Assembly (NCBI GenBank): GCA_039934475.1
Contig: JBDTMC010000171.1
Location: forward strand, 1-14,489
Reading direction: 5' to 3'
Length of the DNA: 14,489 bases
Source of the DNA: JBDTMC01 sp039934475
GTDB lineage: Bacteria; Acidobacteriota; Terriglobia; Bryobacterales; Bryobacteraceae
Below the pieces are notes generated by a model. That model did not search any database. It saw nothing but the letters and a program-made list of their open reading frames with translations, and was not told where the DNA came from. The translations under genes were made by a program, and so were the position numbers. Positions 1 to 6,037 of this stretch are shown here, piece after piece. How positions within the stretch are numbered: the stretch's first letter is position 1; each line of letters starts with the position of its first letter.

Positions 1-1
1 T

Positions 2-1696
2 GTCCGCGTCGTGAACCGGGGGAACGTGCCACTCAAACTGTATTCCCTCGCGCCTACACCCGTCAATGTTCTACCCGGCATGATCGGTACCATCGCCGGA
101 ACTCGCACCGGCGGATTCTCAGGCGACAGAGGCCCTGCAGTTGCCGCCATGCTGAATTTGCCCACGGGCGTCGCCCTGAATGCAGCCGGAGTGATCTTCG
201 TCGCCGACTATTACAACCAGCGACTGAGGCGGATTGATCCTCTTACTGGAATTGTCGCCACATTGGCTGGCACCGGAGTGCCCGGCGACTCGGGCGATGG
301 ACAACCATCCACAGCCGCAAGGCTCAAGTATCCGTGCACGGTTGCATTTGACAAAGAAGGCAATGTTTACATCGGCCAGCAGCAGTCAACGCGAGTCAGA
401 AAAATCCTGGTGTCGACAGGGATCATTTCGACGGTCGCTGGTTTGGGTGGCTCCGACGAGACTGGTGACGGCGGCCCTGCATTGATTGCGGGGCTCAGTT
501 CACCTACCGGCGTCGCTTTGGATGACTCAAATAACTTGTATATCGCAGAGTACAATAACGCCCGAGTTCGGCGCGTCAGCGGACATACGCAGATCATCAA
601 CACCTTTGCCGGTTCTGTGAACGTGGGCAACGACGGTCCCGCCACTGCCGCTGTGTTGAACGATCCTTGTGGGTTCTGTGTAGACAGACATGGGTATATG
701 CTCCTCACCGACCAATCTAACCAGATGGTTCGTTCAGTGGATACGTCGGGTGTGATTCGGCGGGTAGCGGGAACCGGCATAGCAGGATATAACGGCGATT
801 CCATTCTTGCCTCTGATGCTCAATTGAGCGTCCCGAGCGACGTACAACTAGATAGTGTGGGCAATATGTACATCTGTGACCGTGGCAATAGCCGGGTGCG
901 CAAGGTCGACCCGCAGAGCGGTATAATCTCCACGGTCGCGGGAGACGGTACGAGCGGGTACGGTGGGGACTGGGGCGCTGCAACCTCTGCCCAACTGAAC
1001 CAGCCAAGAGCTATCACTATCGACGCGCACAACAACCTATATATCGCGGAACTGGGGAGTTTCCGAGTTCGGTTCGTGAACCTAGGGTCCACCGCCGTGT
1101 CCCTCTATCCTGGAACAACGAACGCCATCACGGTTCCCCCTGGCGTCATCGTCACCATCGCGGGAACCGGGGTGAGCGGGAGTTTGGGAGATGGGGGACC
1201 GGCAATCGCGGCGCAAGTGAATTCCCCTCGTGGAGTTACGACAGATTCTTTTGGCAACGTATACATCACCGAGGGTGGACGAGACCCACAGAACGTTCCG
1301 GGACCGAATGTAGTGCCGGATTCACTAATTCGCAAGATCCTCGCAAAGGACGGTACGATATCGACGGTCGCAGGTACGCTGACTGCCGGTTATAACGGCG
1401 ACAAGATCCCGGCAACAAAGGCCAGACTCAATGGCCCTCGCAATGTCTCGGTGGACCCAGTCGGGAATCTCTACATTGCGGACAGCCTTAACAATCGTAT
1501 TCGGTTCGTAGATGCGCAGACGAATCTCATTACGACAGCAGTAGGTGGAGTTCCGTCGGGCTTTAGCGGCGATGGAGGACCGATTGGCGGCGCGAAGGTG
1601 TGTGTGCCTAGATTTGTAGCCGTTAGTGGCGCTGCCGCTCTTTATTTTACGGACTCCGGAAACTCAAGAATTCGTAAGGTCGAGTGGTCCCGATAG
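2..1696 (+). CDS. NHL-repeat beta-propeller protein, 5' end outside window
   Basis: The frame is open to the left edge and the residues before the first GTG (position 11) already fit the protein's internal repeat, so this is a C-terminal fragment of a larger protein. Nine NHL units are visible. Each follows the pattern TIAGT-G-GDGGPA-A-L-PxGVAxD-GNLYIAD-N-RVRKV and has a partner end such as RLRRI, RVRKI, RVRFV or RIRKV. They are organised as six units (about 80-1075), a distinct linker with VN-G...LYPGT...VPPG (about 1067-1150), then three more units to the stop. The same linker type opens the fragment (VNRG...VLPG), giving a super-repeat of about 355 residues, consistent with one six-bladed propeller per super-repeat. 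NHL propellers commonly mediate protein or ligand binding, and such long forms are frequent in Solibacter-like Acidobacteriota. No catalytic residues, membrane segment or sorting signal are visible in this part. Codon use looks less G+C-biased than in the downstream genes. Specific function unknown. Confidence 0.85.
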   Translation, partial: VRVVNRGNVPLKLYSLAPTPVNVLPGMIGTIAGTRTGGFSGDRGPAVAAMLNLPTGVALNAAGVIFVADYYNQRLRRIDPLTGIVATLAGTGVPGDSGDGQPSTAARLKYPCTVAFDKEGNVYIGQQQSTRVRKILVSTGIISTVAGLGGSDETGDGGPALIAGLSSPTGVALDDSNNLYIAEYNNARVRRVSGHTQIINTFAGSVNVGNDGPATAAVLNDPCGFCVDRHGYMLLTDQSNQMVRSVDTSGVIRRVAGTGIAGYNGDSILASDAQLSVPSDVQLDSVGNMYICDRGNSRVRKVDPQSGIISTVAGDGTSGYGGDWGAATSAQLNQPRAITIDAHNNLYIAELGSFRVRFVNLGSTAVSLYPGTTNAITVPPGVIVTIAGTGVSGSLGDGGPAIAAQVNSPRGVTTDSFGNVYITEGGRDPQNVPGPNVVPDSLIRKILAKDGTISTVAGTLTAGYNGDKIPATKARLNGPRNVSVDPVGNLYIADSLNNRIRFVDAQTNLITTAVGGVPSGFSGDGGPIGGAKVCVPRFVAVSGAAALYFTDSGNSRIRKVEWSR

Positions 1697-1802
1697 ATTG
1701 TAATGCCCTTTGTGTCCCGTCCATTGTCCAACCCGGAGGCCCGTTGAAATGATTTCTGCGGACGGCCCGTAGGGGTAAAGGGGGCAGTGTCTCTTCCCGG
1801 GA

Positions 1803-1846
1803 GCGGTTCCGTGCCGTTCTAGTCCCCCCGCCGAGGACGGAACCGC
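1803..1846. repeat. Perfect 10-bp inverted repeat in intergenic region, possible mobile-repeat remnant
   Basis: GCGGTTCCGT (1803-1812) is repeated as its exact reverse complement ACGGAACCGC (1837-1846) around a 24-nt loop. It sits in a 242-bp gap that otherwise has no gene. G-runs at 1780-1784 face C-runs at 1824-1829, and TCCCGGGA (1795-1802) is itself a palindrome, so the whole block 1775-1850 can fold. There is no T-run after it, so it is not a standard intrinsic terminator. A REP/MITE-like non-autonomous element is possible. No transposase or target-site duplication was seen. Confidence 0.5.
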
Positions 1847-1858
1847 CCCGCTTACAAC

Positions 1859-1893
1859 CGCCAGTAAGGTCGCAGTTTTACCAAAATCTGGCG
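1859..1893. repeat. Short inverted repeat upstream of the 1939 gene
   Basis: CGCCAG (1859-1864) pairs with CTGGCG (1888-1893). The loop contains a further GGT...ACC pair and a TTTT-ACC-AAAA mini-dyad. It lies 33 bp upstream of the candidate -10 at 1927, so it could be an operator or part of the neighbouring inverted-repeat block. It may also be chance. Confidence 0.3.
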
Positions 1894-1926
1894 AAGGGTG
1901 TCGATCACCGCCACCCGCCCGCGCGC

Positions 1927-1932
1927 TAGAGT
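1927..1932 (+). promoter_or_regulatory. Candidate -10 element (TAGAGT) for a leaderless transcript of the 1939 gene
   Basis: TAGAGT fits the TANNNT -10 pattern and ends 6 nt before the ATG at 1939, which would place the transcription start on or next to the start codon. No Shine-Dalgarno sequence precedes this ATG. No convincing -35 hexamer is seen at the usual distance. Confidence 0.4.
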
Positions 1933-1938
1933 ACGAGT

Positions 1939-3303
1939 ATGTGGATCGCCCTCTTGGTGTTGGCTGCCATGCCGGAATGGATTCCTGCGCGATGGAATTC
2001 AGCCGATCCGAAGTCGCTCGAACTCATCGCGCAGACACCTATCAATTGCATCCTTCTGGAACAGCCGAACTGGACGTTGTCAAAAGCCGCGGCGGCGCGC
2101 AACATCACCGCCCTAGGCGTGGTGCATCCTGGCGCCGCCGCGCTCGACCAGGCGCGCCAAGCGGTCTCCGCCGGAGCCGCCGGCGTGGTTTTGGACGGTG
2201 ACTTTGAACCCGCGGCAGCCGGCCACATCCGCGACGTTTTAAGCGATTCCAAGATTCCGGTTGTGGAACTCTCGGCCCGCTACCGCATGCCCCTGGATGC
2301 GGCTCTGCCGGTGATCGGCACCAACCAAGGTGTCTGGCCGGGTATTCAAACCGAGCCTGACAATAGCGTAAAGGCCGCCCCCAGCGGAGCAGCCTGGATT
2401 TACACGAATACCGGTTTCCTGCGCTTCGCTCGCGCCGCCTCTAAGTCCCTCATCTGGGTGGGTGTGACACCGCCCGAGAAAAATACATGGCGCGTGGAGC
2501 GCTATCTGCAGGCGGTCGCCGATGCCGCCATGTCCGGTGCGCGTTGGGTGGTGGCTCTGGACCCCGATTTCGAGAAGCGCCTTCTGGAGGGCGATGCGGC
2601 GGCCCGCAAAGACTGGACGCGCATCGGCCAAATGCTGCGCTTCTATGAGGATCACAAAGACTGGCGCGACCTGCCGCCGCACGGCCTGCTCGCCTTGGTG
2701 CAGGACGTCCCCACCGGCGCACTGCTCTCCGGCGGCATCCTCGACATGATCGCCGTCAAGCACACGCCAGTGCGGCCTGTACCGGTGCGCCGCCTGAAGC
2801 CCGGTGTGATGGGGCCAACGAAAATGGCCGTGGATGTGGATCCGGAAGCCCTCAACACCGAACAGAAGGATGTTTTGAAATCCTTCACCCGCGCCGGGGG
2901 AATGCTGCTCTCGGGGCCGCCAGGGTGGAAGTTTCCGTCGCTGAAGGAAAGCCAGATCACGCTCTCCGACGAGGACACCAAAACGCTCGACAACATCTGG
3001 AAGGAAGTGAACGCCATGACGGGCCGCCGCAATCTGGGCGCTCGCCTGTTCAACGTGTCCAGCATGTTGTCCAACCTGCTGTCCGCGCCCGATGGCAAAG
3101 GTGTCATCCTGCATCTGGTGAACTACAGCGACTATCCGGTGGAGGGAATAACGGCGCAGGTGCTCGGTCAATTCAAGCACGCGCGGCTGTATACGCCGGA
3201 GGGCGAAGTGAAGGAACTGGAAACGTATCCGGTGGACGAAGGCGAAGGTACCGGCGTGGATATTGACAAGCTCGCTGTTTCCGGGATCGTCAAACTGGAC
3301 TAA
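1939..3303 (+). CDS. Uncharacterised probable exported protein, glycoside-hydrolase-like three-domain architecture
   Basis: This 454-residue protein has no family I can name with certainty. The N-terminus (MWIALLVLAAMPEW) is a short hydrophobic stretch that may be a weak or non-canonical signal peptide. Residues about 20-235 alternate hydrophobic strands and helices (ITALGVVHPG, AGVVLDGDF, IPVVELSA, SLIWVGVTPP, ARWVVALDPDF), as in a TIM barrel. Residues about 245-345 look like the Rossmann-type amidotransferase/trimerisation domain found after the barrel in some glycosidases (MAVDVDPEAL, then FTRAGGMLLSGPPGW). The C-terminus (about 383-454) contains VILHLVNYSDYPVEG and ARLYTPEGE, typical of the small beta-sandwich that closes many glycoside hydrolases. 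Catalytic acids cannot be assigned, so an inactive or binding role is possible. The gene lies 21 nt upstream of the DUF362 gene and may be co-transcribed with it. Confidence 0.7.
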   Translation: MWIALLVLAAMPEWIPARWNSADPKSLELIAQTPINCILLEQPNWTLSKAAAARNITALGVVHPGAAALDQARQAVSAGAAGVVLDGDFEPAAAGHIRDVLSDSKIPVVELSARYRMPLDAALPVIGTNQGVWPGIQTEPDNSVKAAPSGAAWIYTNTGFLRFARAASKSLIWVGVTPPEKNTWRVERYLQAVADAAMSGARWVVALDPDFEKRLLEGDAAARKDWTRIGQMLRFYEDHKDWRDLPPHGLLALVQDVPTGALLSGGILDMIAVKHTPVRPVPVRRLKPGVMGPTKMAVDVDPEALNTEQKDVLKSFTRAGGMLLSGPPGWKFPSLKESQITLSDEDTKTLDNIWKEVNAMTGRRNLGARLFNVSSMLSNLLSAPDGKGVILHLVNYSDYPVEGITAQVLGQFKHARLYTPEGEVKELETYPVDEGEGTGVDIDKLAVSGIVKLD

Positions 3304-3311
3304 AGAGAGGC

Positions 3312-3317
3312 TACACT
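3312..3317 (+). promoter_or_regulatory. Candidate -10 element (TACACT) for a leaderless transcript of the DUF362 gene
   Basis: TACACT fits TANNNT and ends 7 nt before the ATG at 3325. The only purine-rich stretch (GAGAGG, 3305-3310) is 14 nt from the ATG, which is too far for a normal Shine-Dalgarno. It lies in the 21-nt gap after the preceding gene, so read-through from upstream may coexist. Confidence 0.4.
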
Positions 3318-3324
3318 GGTTGCT

Positions 3325-4443
3325 ATGACTCGTCGTGAGTTGCTCGCACTGGGAGCGGCAGCCCCGCTGGTTCGCGCCTCAGCGCCCCCCGCGGCGCCGG
3401 TTGCAATCGCGCGCTGCCAAACGTATTCGAACGAAGAACTCGTGTCGACTTTGTCGACCATGTTCGACCAGCTGGGCGGATTGCCGCGCCTGGTCCGCAA
3501 CAAGACCGTCACCATAAAGTTGAATCTGACAGGCAGCCCGGGCCTGAAGTTCCAGGGCAAGGCTCTTGGCCTCACACACTATTCCCACCCCAATATGGTG
3601 GGCGCCTTCGCTCATCTGTTGAATGCCGCGGGCGCGAAACGCATTCGCTTTGTGGAGAGCGCCTGGGCAACGTCAGGGCCTCTCGAAGAATATATGCTCG
3701 ATGCCGGCTGGAACGTACGGCGGCTGAGCGCGATTGCTCCCAACATTGAATTCGAAAACACCAACGCGCTCGGCAAGCGCAAAAAATACTCAGTCCTGAA
3801 GACAGCCGCCGGCGGATACATTTACCCGGCCATTCACTTCAACCAGGCGTACGAAGACACTGACGTCTTCGCCTCCATGGCAAAGCTGAAGAATCATGCC
3901 ACGTGCGGTGTCACTCTGGCGATGAAGAACTGCTTCGGCAATACGCCCGCTTCCATCTATGGGGATGACGCCGGCGAGCATGAGCCGAACGAAAATCCAG
4001 GCGCGGGACGGGTTAACTGTTGCCACTTGGGAAAGCGCCAGCCGGCGAAGGTGGCGCCTTCGGAGTTGGACGCGTCAACGCCGCGCATCCCGGGGTATCG
4101 CATGCCGCGCGTGACCGTAGATGTGTTTTCGGCGCGCCCTATCGATATCGCGTTGATCGATGGCATAGAAACTATTGCCGCCGGTGAAGGCCCCTGGATC
4201 AAGGGCATTCGTTCGCTGTCGCCGCACCTGCTGATTGCCGGGACCAACGCGGTGACTACCGATACAGTAGCGACTGCGGCGATGGGCTATGACCCCCGCG
4301 CGCCGCGTGGCACCGCTCCGTTCGCCGACTGTGATAACACGCTCTTGCTTGCCGAGGCTCGTGGTCTGGGCAGCGCCGACCTCAAACGCATTGACGTAGT
4401 TGGGCTTCCGCTCCGGGAAGCCATTTATAAGTTCTCCACTTAG
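3325..4443 (+). CDS. DUF362 domain-containing protein with twin-arginine-like leader
   Basis: A 372-residue protein. The N-terminus MTRRELLALGAAAPLVRA has the RR pair followed by a hydrophobic stretch and an Ala-rich cleavage region, as expected for Tat export of a prefolded, often cofactor-bearing protein. The body has DUF362 hallmarks: VTIKLNLTG near the start, HPNMVGAF, a central block MAKLKNHATCGVTLAMKN followed by CFGNTP, LIDGIETIAAGEGP, and a late TNAVTTDTVATAAMGYDP segment. In other members this domain is associated with Fe-S proteins and unassigned metabolic roles. No CxxCxxC ferredoxin motif is present here, so a 4Fe-4S domain fusion can be excluded; the reaction is unknown. The start at 3325 is chosen because the Tat leader begins there. 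Its neighbours are the unknown exported protein upstream and cdaA 51 nt downstream. Confidence 0.85.
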   Translation: MTRRELLALGAAAPLVRASAPPAAPVAIARCQTYSNEELVSTLSTMFDQLGGLPRLVRNKTVTIKLNLTGSPGLKFQGKALGLTHYSHPNMVGAFAHLLNAAGAKRIRFVESAWATSGPLEEYMLDAGWNVRRLSAIAPNIEFENTNALGKRKKYSVLKTAAGGYIYPAIHFNQAYEDTDVFASMAKLKNHATCGVTLAMKNCFGNTPASIYGDDAGEHEPNENPGAGRVNCCHLGKRQPAKVAPSELDASTPRIPGYRMPRVTVDVFSARPIDIALIDGIETIAAGEGPWIKGIRSLSPHLLIAGTNAVTTDTVATAAMGYDPRAPRGTAPFADCDNTLLLAEARGLGSADLKRIDVVGLPLREAIYKFST

Positions 4444-4455
4444 GCGGGGTTCTTT

Positions 4456-4493
4456 AGCGCCGCTGGGGTAAACTGTTAGTGTCCGGCGGCGCT
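4456..4493 (+). promoter_or_regulatory. Stable hairpin immediately before the cdaA start codon
   Basis: AGCGCCGCTGGG (4456-4467) pairs over 12 positions with TCCGGCGGCGCT (4482-4493): ten Watson-Crick pairs and two G-U in RNA. The loop is 14 nt. The 3' arm ends one base before the ATG at 4495, so the hairpin would cover the ribosome-landing zone. There is no T-run, so it is unlikely to be an intrinsic terminator. A candidate -10 (TAAACT, 4469-4474) sits in the loop. Confidence 0.5.
4469..4474 (+). promoter_or_regulatory. Possible -10 element (TAAACT) upstream of cdaA
   Basis: TAAACT matches TANNNT and lies 20 nt before the cdaA ATG. A start at about 4481 would produce a short leader lacking the 5' arm of the surrounding hairpin. 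No clear -35 is seen, so this is weak. Confidence 0.25.
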
Positions 4494-4494
4494 C

Positions 4495-5361
4495 ATGCTC
4501 ACGATCCCCCAATCATTTCTCGCGCTATTACCGAAGCTGAATTTCACGGCGATCGTCGACATTCTCATCGTCGCTATCCTGATTTATCAGTTTGTGGTGA
4601 TTGTCCGTGGCCGCCGCGCCGCTCATATTCTCAGCGGCATGGGCGTGGTTCTGCTGGTGTATCTTTTGGCTCGCTGGGTGCGCCTGGAACTCCTGCGTTC
4701 CATACTGGCTGCCCTCGCACCCTATACTGTTTTTGCTTTAATCGTTCTCTTCCAGGCAGAAATTCGCCGCGTTTTGGCCAAACTGGGTAGACGCCGTTGG
4801 CCGTGGTTCCTGGGATCAAGTCAGGCCAAGGGCATAACCGACGAGATCACGATGGCTGTCCAACAACTGGCGAGCCGAAAGATCGGCGCACTCATCGTGT
4901 TGGAACGCGACATCGGTCTACGCACGTTTATCGAAAGCGGAGTCCTGCTGGATTCGCACATCTCGCGCGATCTGCTGCTGGCGATCTTTGAACCCAAAGC
5001 CGCTCTCCACGATGGCGCTGTCATTGTCCAGGGCGAACGGATTGCCGCCGCGGCGTGCTTCCTGCCGCTCAGCATTAACCCGAACGTCGTGCGGAAACTC
5101 GGTACCCGTCATCGCGCCGCCATTGGCGTTACCGAGGAGACTGACTGCCTGGCCATTGTCGCCTCTGAGGAAACGGGACGCATCTCTGCCGCCGCCTTTG
5201 GCGAAATCGAGACCGATCTTACTCCTGAGCGCCTCGCCGAACGTGTGTCACGCCATTTCGGGCGTAGAGGCCGGGCCCCTGTCGCGCCGGCGCCTTTGCC
5301 GCAAGTGGAAAACGAAGTGCCATTCCCGGCCGACGGTGAGAATCTGGAGATACCAAAGTGA
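4495..5361 (+). CDS. cdaA: Diadenylate cyclase CdaA (c-di-AMP synthase)
   Basis: CdaA condenses two ATP into cyclic di-AMP at the inner face of the cytoplasmic membrane. The 288-residue protein has the family layout: three hydrophobic helices (about residues 16-36, 41-58, 65-85) followed by a DisA_N/DAC catalytic domain (about 95-250). Both diagnostic motifs are intact: ALHDGAVIV with D173-G174-A175, and GTRHRAAIG with R205-H206-R207. The tail from about 255 is Pro/Ala-rich and of low complexity. The LNFTAIVDILIVAILIYQ segment aligns with the start of firmicute CdaA proteins and supports the ATG at 4495. No Shine-Dalgarno is visible; a strong hairpin abuts the start. The gene overlaps cdaR by 4 nt (GTGA), and glmM follows, giving the standard cdaA-cdaR-glmM order. 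The downstream pair makes the assignment very secure. Confidence 0.95.
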   Translation: MLTIPQSFLALLPKLNFTAIVDILIVAILIYQFVVIVRGRRAAHILSGMGVVLLVYLLARWVRLELLRSILAALAPYTVFALIVLFQAEIRRVLAKLGRRRWPWFLGSSQAKGITDEITMAVQQLASRKIGALIVLERDIGLRTFIESGVLLDSHISRDLLLAIFEPKAALHDGAVIVQGERIAAAACFLPLSINPNVVRKLGTRHRAAIGVTEETDCLAIVASEETGRISAAAFGEIETDLTPERLAERVSRHFGRRGRAPVAPAPLPQVENEVPFPADGENLEIPK

Positions 5362-6020
5362 CAGTGCGCCGGCTGACCGCCAATCTCTGGTGGAAGATTC
5401 TATCTCTTCTGATCGCGACGGGGCTTTGGTTCCTCTTGGTAGGCGAACCGGAAGTAACCACCATCATCACGGTGCCGGTGCAGTATAAGAGATCGCTGAA
5501 CGATCTGGAAATCAGTTCCGATATGCCGCACACCGTACAACTTGAGGTGCACGGACCATCCAGCCGGCTCGCTGCGGCTTCAGCGGATGCGTCTCCCGTA
5601 CTCCTCGATCTGTCCGGTTTTCGTGAGCCTGGGGAGCGTACCTTTACTATTACGGCGCAGAGCGTACGTCTGCCCACTGGAGTGTCTCTATCCCGTGTGA
5701 TTCCGTCACAGTTGCGCCTCAATCTGGAAAAGCGCATCGCTCGCGAGGTCAGCGTCCGCATCCGGTATGCCGGCCCGCCGCCCGCTGGGTACCGCGTTTC
5801 CGGCGCTGAGGCATTTCCCGCCACCGTATTTGTAACTGGACCGGAAAGTCACGTCCAGCGTGTGCAGTTTGTAGAAACCGACCCCGTAAAACTGGGCGAA
5901 GCTATTGGCATCTCCCATTTTCGAGTGCAAATCTATGTGCCGGATGCGCAGGTGGCTCTGGATACTCCCGCTCCGGTTGACGTCCGCGTCGATATGGAAA
6001 AGATCCCGTTGAGTTACTAG
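5358..6020 (+). CDS. cdaR: YbbR-domain regulator CdaR
   Basis: CdaR is the membrane-anchored partner that binds CdaA and modulates c-di-AMP synthesis. The 220-residue product starts with a basic N-terminus and one membrane helix (about residues 8-27, around WWKILSLLIATGLWFLLV), followed by two extracytoplasmic YbbR-type beta domains (about 33-110 and 117-205). Typical YbbR features are VPVQYKRSLNDLEISSDMP in the first domain, and RYAGPPPAGY followed by FPATVFVTGPESHVQRV in the second. Firmicute CdaR usually has three or four YbbR domains; this version with two is short. The GTG at 5358 overlaps the cdaA stop as GTGA, implying translational coupling; a second in-frame GTG at 5364 is an alternative start. 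glmM starts 17 nt downstream. Confidence 0.88.
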   Translation: MTVRRLTANLWWKILSLLIATGLWFLLVGEPEVTTIITVPVQYKRSLNDLEISSDMPHTVQLEVHGPSSRLAAASADASPVLLDLSGFREPGERTFTITAQSVRLPTGVSLSRVIPSQLRLNLEKRIAREVSVRIRYAGPPPAGYRVSGAEAFPATVFVTGPESHVQRVQFVETDPVKLGEAIGISHFRVQIYVPDAQVALDTPAPVDVRVDMEKIPLSY

Positions 6021-6037
6021 CGCATTTTTATTCTAAG

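Noticed and set aside
11..13. GTG at 11 as the true start of the NHL protein
   Set aside because: The residues before it continue the internal linker pattern, there is no Shine-Dalgarno or signal peptide, and the frame is open to the edge.
2239..3180. 313-codon open frame on the minus strand
   Set aside because: It lies wholly antisense to the 1939-3303 gene, has no recognisable domain and is rich in His/Arg/Gly as expected of a G+C-driven shadow frame.
5219..5824. 201-codon minus-strand frame across the cdaA/cdaR junction
   Set aside because: It is antisense to two well-supported genes, and its Arg/Ser-rich composition is typical of shadow frames.
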